From contig NC_079886.1 in NCBI RefSeq assembly GCF_029227915.1, positions 4,960,001 through 5,024,000 of the forward strand: DNA of 64,000 nucleotides, read 5' to 3'. Below are positions 1 through 13,292 of the stretch, one piece after another. The position numbers and the translations under genes are program-made. The notes below the pieces were generated by a model. It was not told the DNA's origin and did not search any database. It worked only from the letters and a program-made list of their open reading frames with translations. The DNA comes from Hydractinia symbiolongicarpus (taxonomy: Eukaryota; Cnidaria; Hydrozoa; Anthoathecata; Hydractiniidae). Numbering within the stretch: position 1 is the stretch's first letter; each line of letters starts with the position of its first letter.

Positions 1-2974
1 AGACAGTTTCAAAAACTACATTCAATTGAATTTTTAACGGTGTCAGTCCGTTTGAGTTACAACGGTTGGGTCACATTTTCGTACCAACATCTATTAAGCG
101 ATATTTTTCGGATAGTACTAGGTTGAATCGCTTTCAACAATGGATCGATTGACTGTGGGACTTAATTGGACTGATTATGGACTGTGACCTTGTAAATGTG
201 ATAAATGAGACAATTGGACTCCAAGAGATAACATTCTCCTTAATTTGACATGATTGCTGGAATTCAGCGATTTCACCGGGCGCTGTGATAGCGCTTTATT
301 TAAAAATTTAGATAAATAAGTCATTTTGTGATGTGGGACCAATCTTAGCCGTTAGCGCGCTCTGAAGAAATAGAGAAAGTTTCAAAAGCTACATTTCATG
401 GACTTTCTAACGGTTTCAGTCCGTTTGAGTTACAACGGTTGCGTCACATATTGGTAACAACATGTGTTTAGCGATATTTTTCATATATTACTAGGTTGCA
501 TCGCTTTTAGCAGTGAAACGATTGACTATGGGACTTAATGGAACTGACTTTGGACTTCGACATTATAAATGTGATAAAGGAGACAATTGGACTAAAAGAG
601 ATAACATTCTCCTGAATTTGACATGATTGCTGGAATTCAGCGATTTCACCGGGCTCTGTGATAGCGCTTTATTTAAAAGTTTAGATAAATCAGTCATTTT
701 TTGATGTGGGACCAATCTTAGCCGTTAGTGCGCGCTAAAGAAAGAGAGAAAGTTTCAAAAGCTACATTTCATTGACTTTCTAACGGTATCAGTCCGTTTG
801 AGTTACAACGGTTGCGTCACATATTGGTACCAACATGTATTTAGCGATATTTTTCTAATATTACAATGTTGCATCGCTTTTAGCAGTGAAACGATTGACT
901 GTGGGACTTAATTGAACTGACTTTCGACTTTGAAATTATAAATGTGATAAAAGAGACAATTGGACTTCACGAAGTAACATTCTTCTTAATTTGACATGAT
1001 TCCTTGAACTCAGCAGTTACACTGGCGTTGTGGTAGTGCTTTATTTAAAAATTTAGATAAAAAAGTCAATATTTACTGTGGGACCAATCCTAGCTGTTAG
1101 CGCGCTAAAGAAATAGAGACAGTTTCAAAAACTACATTCAATTGAATTTTTAACGGTGTCAGTCCGTTTGAGTTACAATGGTTGGGTCACATTTTCGTAC
1201 CAACTTCTATTTAGCGATATTTTTCTAATATTACTATGTTGCATCGCTTTTAGCAGTAAAACGATTGACTGTGGGACTTAATTGAACTGACTTTCGACTT
1301 TGAAATTATAAATGTGATAAAAGAGACAATTGGACTCCAAGATTCCATTCTCCTTAATTTGACATGATTGCTGGAATTCAGCGATTTCACCGGGCGCTGT
1401 GATAGCGCTTCATTTAAAAATTTAGATAAATACGTCATTTTTTGATGTGGGACCACTCTTAGCCGTTAGCGCGCGCTGAGGAAATAGAGAAAGTTTCAAA
1501 AGCTTTATTTCATGGACTTTCTAACGGTTTCAGTCCGTTTGAGTTACAACGGTTGCGTCACATATTGGTACCAACATTTATTAAGCGATATTTTTCTAAT
1601 ATTACTAGGTTGAATCGCTTTCAACAATGGATCGATTGACTGTGGGACTTAATTGGACTGATTATGGACTGTGACCTTGTAAATGTGATAAATGAGACAA
1701 TTGGACTCCAAGAGATAACATTCTCCTTAATTTGACATGATTGCTGGAATTCAGCGATTTCACCGGGCGCTGTGATAGCGCTTTATTTAAAAATTTAGAT
1801 AAATAAGTCATTTTGTGATGTGGGACCAATCTTAGCCGTTAGCGCGCGCTGAAGAAATAGAGAAAGTTTCAAAAGCTACATTTCATGGACTTTCTAACGG
1901 TTTCAGTCCGTTTGAGTTACAACGGTTGCGTCACATATTGGTAACAACATGTGTTTAGCGATATTTTTCATATATTACTAGGTTGCATCGCTTTTAGCAG
2001 TGAAACGATTGACTATGAGACTTAATGGAACTGACTTTCGACTTTGAAATTATAAATGTGATAAAAGAGACAATTGGACTTCACGAAGTAACATTCTTCT
2101 TAATTTGACATGATTCCTTGAACTCAGCAGTTACACTGGCGTTGTGGTAGTGCTTTATTTAAAAATTTAGATAAAAAAGTCAATATTTACTGTGGGACCA
2201 ATCCTAGCTGTTAGCGCGCTAAAGAAATAGAGACAGTTTCAAAAACTACATTCAATTGAATTTTTAACGGTGTCAGTCCGTTTGAGTTACAATGGTTGGG
2301 TCACATTTTCGTACCAACTTCTATTTAGCGATATTTTTCTAATATTACTATGTTGCATCGCTTTTAGCAGTAAAACGATTGACTGTGGGACTTAATTGAA
2401 CTGACTTTCGACTTTGAAATTATAAATGTGATAAAAGAGACAATTGGACTCCAAGATTCCATTCTCCTTAATTTGACATGATTGCTGGAATTCAGCGATT
2501 TCACCGGGCGCTGTGATAGCGCTTCATTTAAAAATTTAGATAAATACGTCATTTTTTGATGTGGGACCACTCTTAGCCGTTAGCGCGCGCTGAGGAAATA
2601 GAGAAAGTTTCAAAAGCTTTATTTCATGGAATTTCTAACGGTTTCAGTCCGTTTGAGTTACAACGGTTGCGTCACATATTGGTACCAACATTTATTAAGC
2701 GATATTTTTCTAATATTACTAGTTTGCATCGCTTTTTACAGTGAAACGATTGACTGTGGGACTTAATTGAACTGATTTTGGACTTTCACATTATAAATGT
2801 GATAAATGAGACAAATGGACTTCAAGAAATAACATTCTCCTTAATTTGACATGATTGCTGGAATTCAACGATTACACTGGGTGCTGTGATAGCGCTTTAT
2901 TTAAAAATTTAGATAAATAAGTCATTTTTTGATGTGGGGCCAATCCTAGCCGCTAGCGTGCGCCAAAGAAATGG
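1..2974 (+). repeat. Region I: trimer-based higher-order repeat, 1,114-bp period
   Basis: Eight monomers start at 1, 374, 747, 1117, 1488, 1861, 2231 and 2602. The stretch from about 931 to 1620 recurs from about 2045 to 2720 at an offset of 1,114 bp with almost no change. The left part (about 120-530) instead matches about 1607-2017 at 1,487 bp, four monomers. The region is therefore a mixture of a three-monomer period and an older four-monomer spacing. Hybrid monomers mark it: the monomer at 1861 begins like the one at 374 but continues like the one at 747 after about position 2040. Confidence 0.85.
1117..2230 (+). repeat. 1,114-bp trimer unit (copy followed by a partial copy at 2231)
   Basis: Three monomers (starts 1117, 1488, 1861; lengths 371, 373, 370). 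The sequence restarts at 2231 with the same diagnostic features: ttcaattgaa, a cttct box and a ccaagattcc box. The second copy is followed only to about 2720, where the monomer at 2602 switches from the gttgaatcgctttcaac type to gtttgcatcg. Confidence 0.85.
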
Positions 2975-5573
2975 AGACAGTTTTAAAAACTACATTTCAT
3001 TGACTTTCTAACGGTATCAGTCCGTTTGAGTTACAACGGTTGTGTCACATATTGGTACCAACATTTATTTAGCGATATTGTTCTAATATTACTATGTCGC
3101 ATCGCTTATAGCCGTGAAACGATTGACTGTGGGACTTAATTGAACTGACTTTCGACTTTGAAATTATTAATGTGATAAAAGAGACAATTGTACTCCAAGA
3201 AGTAACACTCTTCTTAATTTGACATGATTGCTTGAACTCAGCAGTTACACTGACGTTGTGGTAGCGCTTTATTTAAAAATTTAGATAAAAAAGTCAATAT
3301 TTACTGTGGGACCAATCCTAGCTGTTAGCGCGCTGAAGAAATAGAGACAGTTTCAAAAACTACATTCAATTGAATTTTTAACGGTGTCAGTCCGTTTGAG
3401 TTACAACGGTGGGGTCACATTTTCGTACCAACATCTATTTAGCGATATTTTTCCGATATTACTAGGTTGAATCGCTTTTAACAATGGAACGATTGACTGT
3501 GCGACTTAATTGGACTGATTATGGACTGTGACCTTGTAAATGTGATAAATGAGACAATTGGACTCCAAGAGATAACATTCTCCTTAATTTGACATGATTG
3601 CTGGAATTCAGCGATTTCACTGGGCTCTGTGATAGCGCTTCATTTAAAAGTTTAGATAAATCAGTCATTTTTTGATGTGGGACCAATCTTAGCCGTTAGT
3701 GCGCGCTGAAGAAAGAGAGAAAGTTTCAAAAGCTACATTTCATTGACTTTCTAACGGTATCAGTCCGTTTGAGTTACAACGGTTGAGTCACATATTGGTA
3801 CCAATATGTATTTAGCGATATTGTTCTAATATTACTATGTCGCATCGCTTATAGCCGTGAAACGATTGACTGTGGGACTTAATTGAACTGACTTTCGACT
3901 TTGAAATTATTAATGTGATAAAAGAGACAATTGTACTCCAAGAAGTAACACTCTTCTTAATTTGACATGATTGCTTGAACTCAGCAGTTACACTGACGTT
4001 GTGGTAGCGCTTTATTTAAAAATTTAGATAAAAAAGTCAATATTTACTGTGGGACCAATCCTAGCTGTTAGCGCGCTGAAGAAATAGAGACAGTTTCAAA
4101 AACTACATTCAATTGAATTTTTAACGGTGTCAGTCCGTTTGAGTTACAACGGTGGGGTCACATTTTCGTACCAACATCTATTTAGCGATATTTTTCCGAT
4201 ATTACTAGGTTGAATCGCTTTTAACAATGGAACGATTGACTGTGCGACTTAATTGGACTGATTATGGACTGTGACCTTGTAAATGTGATAAATGAGACAA
4301 TTGGACTCCAAGAGATAACATTCTCCTTAATTTGACATGATTGCTGGAATTCAGCGATTTCACTGGGCTCTGTGATAGCGCTTCATTTAAAAGTTTAGAT
4401 AAATCAGTCATTTTTTGATGTGGGACCAATCTTAGCCGTTAGTGCGCGCTGAAGAAAGAGAGAAAGTTTCAAAAGCTACATTTCATTGACTTTCTAACGG
4501 TATCAGTCCGTTTGAGTTACAACGGTTGAGTCACATATTGGTACCAATATGTATTTAGCGATATTGTTCTAATATTACTATGTCGCATCGCTTATAGCCG
4601 TGAAACGATTGACTGTGGGACTTAATTGAACTGACTTTCGACTTTGAAATTATTAATGTGATAAAAGAGACAATTGTACTCCAAGAAGTAACACTCTTCT
4701 TAATTTGACATGATTGCTTGAACTCAGCAGTTACACTGACGTTGTGGTAGCGCTTTATTTAAAAATTTAGATAAAAAAGTCAATATTTACTGTGGGACCA
4801 ATCCTAGCTGTTAGCGCGCTGAAGAAATAGAGACAGTTTCAAAAACTACATTCAATTGAATTTTTAACGGTGTCAGTCCGTTTGAGTTACAACGGTGGGG
4901 TCACATTTTCGTACCAACATCTATTTAGCGATATTTTTCCGATATTACTAGGTTGAATCGCTTTTAACAATGGAACGATTGACTGTGCGACTTAATTGGA
5001 CTGATTATGGACTGTGACCTTGTAAATGTGATAAATGAGACAATTGGACTCCAAGAGATAACATTCTCCTTAATTTGACATGATTGCTGGAATTCAGCGA
5101 TTTCACTGGGCTCTGTGATAGCGCTTCATTTAAAAGTTTAGATAAATCAGTCATTTTTTGATGTGGGACCAATCTTAGCCGTTAGTGCGCGCTGAAGAAA
5201 GAGAGAAAGTTTCAAAAGCTACATTTCATTGACTTTCTAACGGTATCAGTCCGTTTGAGTTACAACGGTTGAGTCACATATTGGTACCAATATGTATTTA
5301 GCGATATTTTTCTAATATTACAATGTTGCATCGCTTTTAGCAGTGAAACGATTGACTGTGGGACTTAATTGAACTGACTTTCGACTTTGAAATTATAAAT
5401 GTGATAAAAGAGACAATTGGACTTCACGAAGTAACATTCTTCTTAATTTGACATGATTCCTTGAACTCAGCAGTTACACTGGCGTTGTGGTAGTGCTTTA
5501 TTTAAAAATTTAGATAAAAAAGTCAATATTTACTGTGGGACCAATCCTAGCTGTTAGCGCGCTAAAGAAATAG
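2975..5573 (+). repeat. Region II: dimer higher-order repeat, 743-bp period, three copies
   Basis: Monomers start at 2975, 3345, 3718, 4088, 4461, 4831 and 5204. The rare string cgcatcgcttatagccg starts at 3098, 3841 and 4584, exactly 743 bp apart both times. The unit pairs a 373-bp monomer with a 370-bp monomer, and the second and third copies look essentially identical. The third copy stops inside the monomer at 5204: after 5308 the sequence no longer has the attgttct variant and matches 852 onward at 4,457 bp (12 monomers). The dimer block is thus inserted within or amplified out of the region I sequence type. Confidence 0.9.
5291..5308. other. Junction: dimer repeat to region-I-type monomer
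   Basis: Left of this interval the sequence has the dimer-specific accaatatg (variant base at 5290). Right of it, base 5309 is t where dimer copies have g, and the acaatgttgc string at 5320 matches 863. The switch point lies in the shared sequence between, at monomer residues about 88-105. Confidence 0.75.
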
Positions 5574-7809
5574 AGACAGTTTCAAAAACTACATTTAATT
5601 GAATTTTTAACGGTGTCAGTCCGTTTGAGTTACAATGGTTGGGTCACATTTTCGTACCAACTTCTATTTAGCGATATTTTTCAGATATTACTAGGTTGAA
5701 TCGCTTTTAGCAATGGAACGATTGACTGTGGGATTTAATTGGACTGATTATGGACTGTGACCTTGTAAATGTGATAAATGAGACAATTGGACTCCAAGAA
5801 ATAACATTCTTCTTAAATTGGCATGATTGCCGTAACTCAGCGATTACATTGGGCGCTGTGGCATCGCTTCATTTAAAAATGTAGGTAAATAAGTCATTTT
5901 TTACCGTGGGACCAATCCTAGTCGTTATCGCGCACTAAAGAAATAGAGAAAGTTTCAAAAACTACATTTCATTGACTTTCTAACGGTATCAGTCCGTTTC
6001 AGTTACAACGGTTGCGTCACATATTGGTAACAACATTTATTTAGCCATATTTTTCTAATATGATTAGTTTGAATCGCTTTTTACAGTGAAACGATTGACT
6101 GTGGGACTTAATTGAACTGATTTTGAACTTTCACATTATAAATGTGATAAATGAGACAATTGGACTTCAAGAAATAACATTCTCCTTAATTTGACATGAT
6201 TTCTTGAATTCAACGATTACACTGGGTGCTGTGATAGCGCTTCATTGAAAAATTTAGATAAATAAGTTATTTTTTGATGTGGGACCAATCCTAACCGTTA
6301 GCGTGCGCCAAAAAAATGGAGACAGTTTCAAAAACTACATTTAATTGACTTTTTAACGGTATCAGTTCGCTGGAGTTACAACGGTTGCGTCACATATTAG
6401 TGCCAACATGTATTTAGCGAAATTTTTCTAATATTGCTATATTGCATCGCTTTTAGCAGTGAAACGATTGACTGTGGGACTTAATTGAACTGACTTTCGA
6501 CTTTGAAATTATAAATATGATAAAAGAGACAATTGGACTACAAGAGATAACATTCTCCTTAATTTAACATGATTGCTGGAATTCAGCGATTTCACCGGGC
6601 GCTGTGATAGCGCTTCATTTAAAAATTTAGATAAATAAGTCATTTTTTGATGTGGGACCAATCCTAGCTGTTAGCGCGCTAAAGAAATAGAGACAGTTTC
6701 AAAAACTACATTCAATTGAATTTTTAACGGTGTCAGTCCGTTTGAGTTACAATGGTTGGGTCACATTTTCGTACCAACTTCTCTTTAGCGATATTTTTCA
6801 GATATTACTAGGTTGAATCGCTTTTAACAATGGAACGATTGACTGTGGGATTTAATTGGACTGATTATGGACTGTGACCTTGTAAATGTGATAAATGAGA
6901 CAATTGGAGTCCAAGAAATAACATTCTTCTTAAATTGGCATGATTGCTGTAACTCAGCGATTACACTGGGCGCTGTGGCATCGCTTCATTTAAAAATGTA
7001 GGTAAATAAGTCATTTTTTACCGTGGGACCAATCCTAGTCGTTATCGCGCACTAAAGAAATAGAGAAAGTTTCAAAAACTACATTTCATTGACTTTCTAA
7101 CGGTATCAGTCCGTTTGAGTTACAACGGTTGCGTCACATATTGGTAACAACATTTATTTAGCCATATTTTTCTAATATGACTAGTTTGAATCGCTTTTTA
7201 CAGTGAAACGATTGACTGTGGGACTTAATTGAACTGATTTTGAACTTTCACATTATAAATATGATAAATGAGACAATTGGACTTCAAGAAATAACATTCT
7301 CCTTAATTTGACATGATTGCTTGAATTCAACGATTACACTGGGTGCTGTGATAGCGCTTCATTGAAAAATTTAGATAAATAAGTCATTTTTTGATGTGGG
7401 ACCAATCCTAACCGTTAGCGTGCGCCAAAAAAATGGAGACAGTTTCAAAAACTACATTTAATTGACTTTTTAACGGTATCAGTTCGCTGGAGTTACAACG
7501 GTTGCGTCACATATTAGTGCCAACATGTATTTAGCGAAATTTTTCTAATATTGCTATATTGCATCGCTTTTAGCAGTGAAAGGATTGACTGTGGGACTTA
7601 ATTGAACTGACTTTCGACTTTGAAATTATAAATATGATAAAAGAGACAATTGGACTACAAGAGATAACATTCTCCTTAATTTAACATGATTGCTGGAATT
7701 CAGCGATTTCACCGGGCGCTGTGATAGCGCTTCATTTAAAAATTTAGATAAATAAGTCATTTTTTGATGTGGGACCAGTCCTAGCCGTTAGCGTGCGCCA
7801 AAAAAATGG
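5574..7809 (+). repeat. Region III: trimer higher-order repeat, two copies (1,117 and 1,119 bp)
   Basis: Copy 1 has monomers at 5574, 5947 and 6320; copy 2 has them at 6691, 7064 and 7437. The offset is 1,117 bp throughout. Shared diagnostics include tttaccgtggg, gtcgttatcgcgcac, and the gttcgctgg monomer with ctaatattgctatattgc. The end of copy 2 differs: it has cagtcctagccgttagcgtgcgcc and leads into a short monomer, where copy 1 returns to the ctgttagcgcgctaaag type. Confidence 0.88.
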
Positions 7810-8167
7810 AGACAGTTTCAAAAACTACATTTAATTGACTTTTTAACGGTATCAGTTCGCTGGACTTACAACGGTTGGGTCACATTTTCGTACCAACATC
7901 TACTTAACGATATTTTTCTGATATTACTAGGTTGAATCGCTTCTAACAATGGAACGATTGAATGTGGGACTTAATTGAACTGACTTTCGACTTTAAAATT
8001 ATAAATGTGATAAAAGAGACAATTGGACTCCAAGAGATAACATTCTCCTTAATTTGACATGATTGCTGGAATTCAGCACATTCACCGGGCGCTGTGATAG
8101 CGATTCATTTAAAAATTTAGATAAATAAGTCATTTTTCATGTGGGAAGAATCGCGCTGAAGAAATAG
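7810..8167 (+). repeat. First short (358-bp) monomer variant, type b-like
   Basis: This monomer has gttcgctggacttac, ggttgggtcacattttcg and ttctaacaatgg, the signature of type b of the 17-monomer repeat. Its end is shortened: tcttagccgttagcgcgcgctg is reduced to a bare tcgcgctg, a loss of 14 bp, plus 1 bp lost in the catttttcatg tract. Here gtgggacc also reads gtgggaag. The same shortened end recurs in 11 other monomers, up to 34858. Confidence 0.85.
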
Positions 8168-10778
8168 AGAAAGTTTCAAAAGCTACATTTCATTGACTTT
8201 CTAACGGTATCAGTCCGTTTGAGTTACAACGGTTGCGTCACATATTGGTGCCAACATGTATTTAGCGATATTTTTCTAATAATACTATATTGCATCGCCT
8301 TTAGCAGTGAAACGATTGACTGTGGGACTTAATTGAACTGATTTTGGACTTTCACATTATAAATGTGATAAATGAGACAATTGGACTTCAAGAAATAACA
8401 TTCTCCTTAATTTGACATGATTGCTGGAATTCAACGATTACACTGGGTGCTGTGATAGCGCTTCATTTAAAAATTTAGATAAATAAGTCATTTTTTGATG
8501 TGGGACCAATCCTAACCGTTAGCGTGCGCCAAAAAAATGGAGACAGTTTCAAAAACTACATTTAATTGACTTTTTAACGGTATCAGTTCGCTGGAGTTAC
8601 AACGGTTGCGTCACATATTAGTGCCAACATGTATTTAGCGAAATATTTCTAATATTGCTATATTGCATCGCTTTTAGCAGTGAAACGATTGACTGTGGGA
8701 CTTAATTGAACTGACTTTCGACTTTGAAATTATAAATGTGATAAAAGAGACAATTGGACTACAAGAGATAACATTCTCCTTAATTTGACATGATTGCTGG
8801 AATTCAGCGATTTCACCGGGCGCTGTGATAGCGCTTCATTTAAAAATTTAGATAAATAAGTCATTTTTTGATGTGGGACCAATCCTAACCGTTAGCGTGC
8901 GCCAAAAAAATGGAGACAGTTTCAAAAACTACATTTAATTGACTTTTTAACGGTATCAGTTCGCTGGAGTTACAACGGTTGCGTCACATATTAGTGCCAA
9001 CATGTATTTAGCGAAATTTTTCTAATATTGCTATATTGCATCGCTTTTAGCAGTGAAACGATTGACTGTGGGACTTAATTGAACTGACTTTCGACTTTAA
9101 AATTATAAATGTGATAAAAGAGACAATTGGACTACAAGAGATAACATTCTCCTTAATTTGACATGATTGCTGGAATTCAGCGATTTCACCGGGCGCTGTG
9201 ATAGCGCTTCATTTAAAAATTTAGATAAATAAGTCATTTTTTGATGTGGGACCAATCTTAACCGTTAGCGCGCGCTGAAGAAATAGAGAAAGTTTTAAAA
9301 GCTACATTTCATGGACTTTCTAACGGTTTAAGTCCGTTTGAGTTACAACGGTTGCGTCACATATTGGTAACAACATTTATTTAGCCATATTTTTCTAATA
9401 TGACTAGTTTGAATCGCTTTTTACAGTGAAACGATTGACTGTGGGACTTAATTGAACTGATTTTGGACTTTCACATTATAAATGTGATAAATGAGACAAT
9501 TGGACTTCAAGAAATAACATTCTCCTTAATTTGACATGATTGCTGGAATTCAACGATTACACTGGGTGCTGTGATAGCGCTTCATTTAAAAATTTAGATA
9601 AATAAGTCATTTTTTGATGTGGGACCAATCCTAACCGTTAGCGTGCGCCAAAAAAATGGAGACAGTTTCAAAAACTACATTTAATTGACTTTTTAACGGT
9701 ATCAGTTCGCTGGAGTTACAACGGTTGAGTCACATATTAGTGCCAACATGTATTTAGCGAAATTTTTCTAATATTGCTATATTGCATCGCTTTTAGCAGT
9801 GAAACGATTGACTGTGGGACTTAATTGAACTGACTTTCGACTTTAAAATTATAAATGTGATAAAAGAGACAATTGGACTACAAGAGATAACATTCTCCTT
9901 AATTTGACATGATTGCTGGAATTCAGCGATTTCACCGGGCGCTGTGATAGCGCTTCATTTAAAAATTTAGATAAATAAGTCATTTTTTGATGTGGGACCA
10001 ATCCTAACCGTTAGCGTGCGCCAAAAAAATGGAGACAGTTTCAAAAACTACATTTAATTGACTTTTTAACGGTATCAGTTCGCTGGAGTTACAACGGTTG
10101 CGTCCTATATTAGTTCCAACATGTATTTAGCGAAATTTTTCTAATATTGCTATATTGCATCGCTTTTAGCAGTGAAACGATTGACTGTGGGACTTAATTG
10201 AACTGACTTTCGACTTTGAAATTATAAATGTGATAAAAGAGACAATTGGACTACAAGAGATAACATTCTCCTTAATTTGACATGATTGCTGGAATTCAGC
10301 GATTTCACCGGGCGCTGTGATAGCGCTTTATTTAAAAATTTAGATAAATAAGCCATTTTTTGATGTGGGACCAATCTTAGCCGTTAGCGCGCGCTGAAGA
10401 AATAGAGAAAGTTTCAAAAGCTACATTTCATGGACTTTCTAACGGTTTAAGTCCGTTTGAGTTACAACGGTTGCGTCACATATTGGTACCAACATTTATT
10501 TAGCCATATTTTTCTAATATGACTAGTTTGCATCGCTTTTTACAGTGAAACGATTGACTGTGGGACTTAATTGAACTGATTTTGGACTTTCACATTATAA
10601 ATTTGATAAATGAGACAACTGGACTTCAAGAAATAACATTCTCCTTAATTTGACATGATTGCTGGAATTCAACGATTACACTGGGTGCTGTGATAGCGCT
10701 TCATTTAAAAATTTAGATAAATAAGTCATTTTTTGATGTCGGACCAGTCCTAGCCGTTAGCGTGCGCCAAAAAAATGG
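8168..10778 (+). repeat. Region IV: trimer higher-order repeat, 1,119-bp period, two copies
   Basis: Monomers start at 8168, 8541, 8914, 9287, 9660, 10033 and 10406. The copies are 8541-9659 and 9660-10778. Within each trimer the first two monomers are of the gttcgctgg (type k/p) kind, and the third is of the catggactttctaacggttta (type l/q) kind. This looks like a small local expansion of the k-l segment used in the neighbouring 17-monomer repeat. Confidence 0.82.
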
Positions 10779-13221
10779 AGACAGTTTCAAAAACTACATT
10801 TAATTGACTTTTTAATGGTATCAGTTCGCTGGACTTACAACGGTTGGGTCACATTTTCGTACCAACATTTACTTAACGATGATTTTCTGATATTACTAGG
10901 TTGAATCGCTTCTAACAATGGAACGATTGAATGTGGGACTTAATTGAACTGACTTTCGACTTTGAAATTATAAATGTGATAAAAGAGACAATTGGATTCC
11001 AAGAGATAACATTCTTCTTAATTTGACATGATTGCTGGAATTCAACGATTACACTGGGTGCTGTGATAGCGCTTCATTTAAAAATTTAGATAAATAAGTC
11101 ATTTTTTGATGTGGGACCAGTCCTAGCCGTTAGCGTGCGCCAAAAAAATGGAGACAGTTTCAAAAACTACATTTAATTGACTTTTTAACGGTATCAGTTC
11201 GCTGGACTTACAACGGTTGGGTCACATTTTCGTACCAACATCTACTTAACGATATTTTTCTGATATTACTAGGTTGAATCGCTTCTAACAATGGAACGAT
11301 TGAATGTGGGACTTAATTGAACTGACTTTCGACTTTGAAATTATAAATGTGATAAAAGAGACAATTGGACTCCAAGAGATAACATTCTTCTTAATTTGAC
11401 ATGATTGCTGGAATTCAGCACATTCACCGGGCGCTGTGATAGCGATTCATTTAAAAATTTAGATAAATAAGTCATTTTTCATGTGGGACCAATCGCGCTG
11501 AAGAAATAGAGAAAGTTTCAAAAGCTACATTTCATTGACTTTCTAACGGTATCAGTCCGTTTGAGTTACAACGGTTGCGTCACATATTGGTGCCAACATG
11601 TATTTAGCGATATTTTTCTAATAATACTATATTGCATCGCCTTTAGCAGTGAAACGATTGACTGTGGGACTTAATTGAACTGACTTTCGACTTTGAAATT
11701 ATAAATGTGATAAAAGAGACAATTGGACTACAAGAGATAACATTCTCCTTAATTTGACATGAATGCTGGAATTCAGCGATTTCACCGGGCGCTGTGATAG
11801 CGCTTCATTTAAAAATTTAGATAAATAAGTCACTTTTTGATGTGGGACCAATCTTAGCCGTTAGCGCGCGCTGAAGAAATAGAGAAAGTTTCAAAAGCTA
11901 CATTTCATGGACTTTCTAACGGTTTAAGTCCGTTTGAGTTACAACGGTTGCGTCACATATTGGTACCAACATTTATTTAGCCATATTTTTCTAATATTAC
12001 TAGTTTGCATCGCTTTTTACAGTGAAACGATTGACTGTGGGACTTAATTGAACTGATTTTGGACTTTCACATTATAAATGTGATAAATGAGACAATTGGA
12101 CTGCAAGAGATAACATTCTCCTTAATTTGACATAATTGCTGGAATTCAGCGATTTCACTGGGCTCTGTGATAGCGCTTCATTTAAAAGTTTAGATAAATA
12201 AGTCATTTTTTGATATGGGACCAATCTTAGCCGTTAGCGCGCCCTGAAGAAATAGAGAAAGTTTCAAAAGCTACATTTCACTGACTTTCTAACGGTATCA
12301 GTCCGTTTGAGTTACAACGGTTGCGTCACATATTGGTGCCAACATTTATTTAGCGATATTTTTCTAATATTACTATATTGCATCGCTTTTAGCAGTGGAA
12401 CGATTGACTGTGGGACTTAATTGAACTGAGTTTGGAGTTTGACGTTATAAATGTGATAAATGAGACAATTGGACTCCAAGACATAACATTCTTCTTAATT
12501 TGACATGATTGCTGGAATTCAGCGATTTCACCGGGCGCTGTGATAGCGCTTCATTTAAAAATTTAGATAAATAAGTCATTTTTTGATGTGGGACCAATTT
12601 TAGCCGTTAGCACGCGCTGAAGAAATAGAGAAAGTTTCAAAAGCTACATTTCATGGACTTTCTAACGGTTTCAGTCCGTTTGAGTTACAACGGTTGCGTC
12701 ACATATTGGTACCAACATTTATTTAGCGATATTTTTCTAATATTACTAGTTTGCATCGTTTTTTACAGTGAAACGATTGACTGTGGGACTTATTGAACTG
12801 ATTTTGGACTTTCACATTATAAATGTGATAAATGAGACAATTGGACTTCAAGAAATAACATTCTCCTTAATTTGACATGATTGCTGGAACTCAACGATTA
12901 CACTGGGTGCCATGATAGCGCTTCATTTAAAAATTTAGATAAATAAGTCATTTTTTGATGTGGGACCAATCCTAGCTGTTAGCGTGCGCCGAAGAAATAG
13001 AGACAGTTTCAAAAACTACATTTAATTGACTTTTCAACGGTATCAGTTTGCTGGAGTTACAACGGTTGCGCCACATATTCGTACCAACATTTATTTAGCG
13101 ATATTTTTATGATATTACTAGGTTGCATCGCTTTTAACAGTGAAACGATTGACTGTGGGACTTAATTGAACTGATTTTGGACGTTCACATTATAAATGTG
13201 CTAAATGTGGCCATTGGACTT

Positions 13222-13292
13222 CAAGAAATAACATTCTCCTTAATTTGACATGATTGCTGGAATTCAACGATTACACTGGGTGCTGTGATAGC
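13222..13292. other. Exchange junction g/i-end (h and i absent)
   Basis: The monomer at 13001 begins as type g (tttatgatattac, aaatgtgg). It ends as type i (tagcccttcatttagaa, ttttttgctgtg) and is followed by j. The last g-specific base is 13221 and the first i-specific base 13293. Either h-i was lost here or this is the older arrangement. Confidence 0.75.

Noticed and set aside
1250-1456. 68-codon open frame on the minus strand, repeated identically at 2364-2570
   Set aside because: It starts with GTG, lies wholly within the satellite, and is repeated only because the 1,114-bp unit is repeated. Other monomers have stops in the same frame. No protein family signature is visible.
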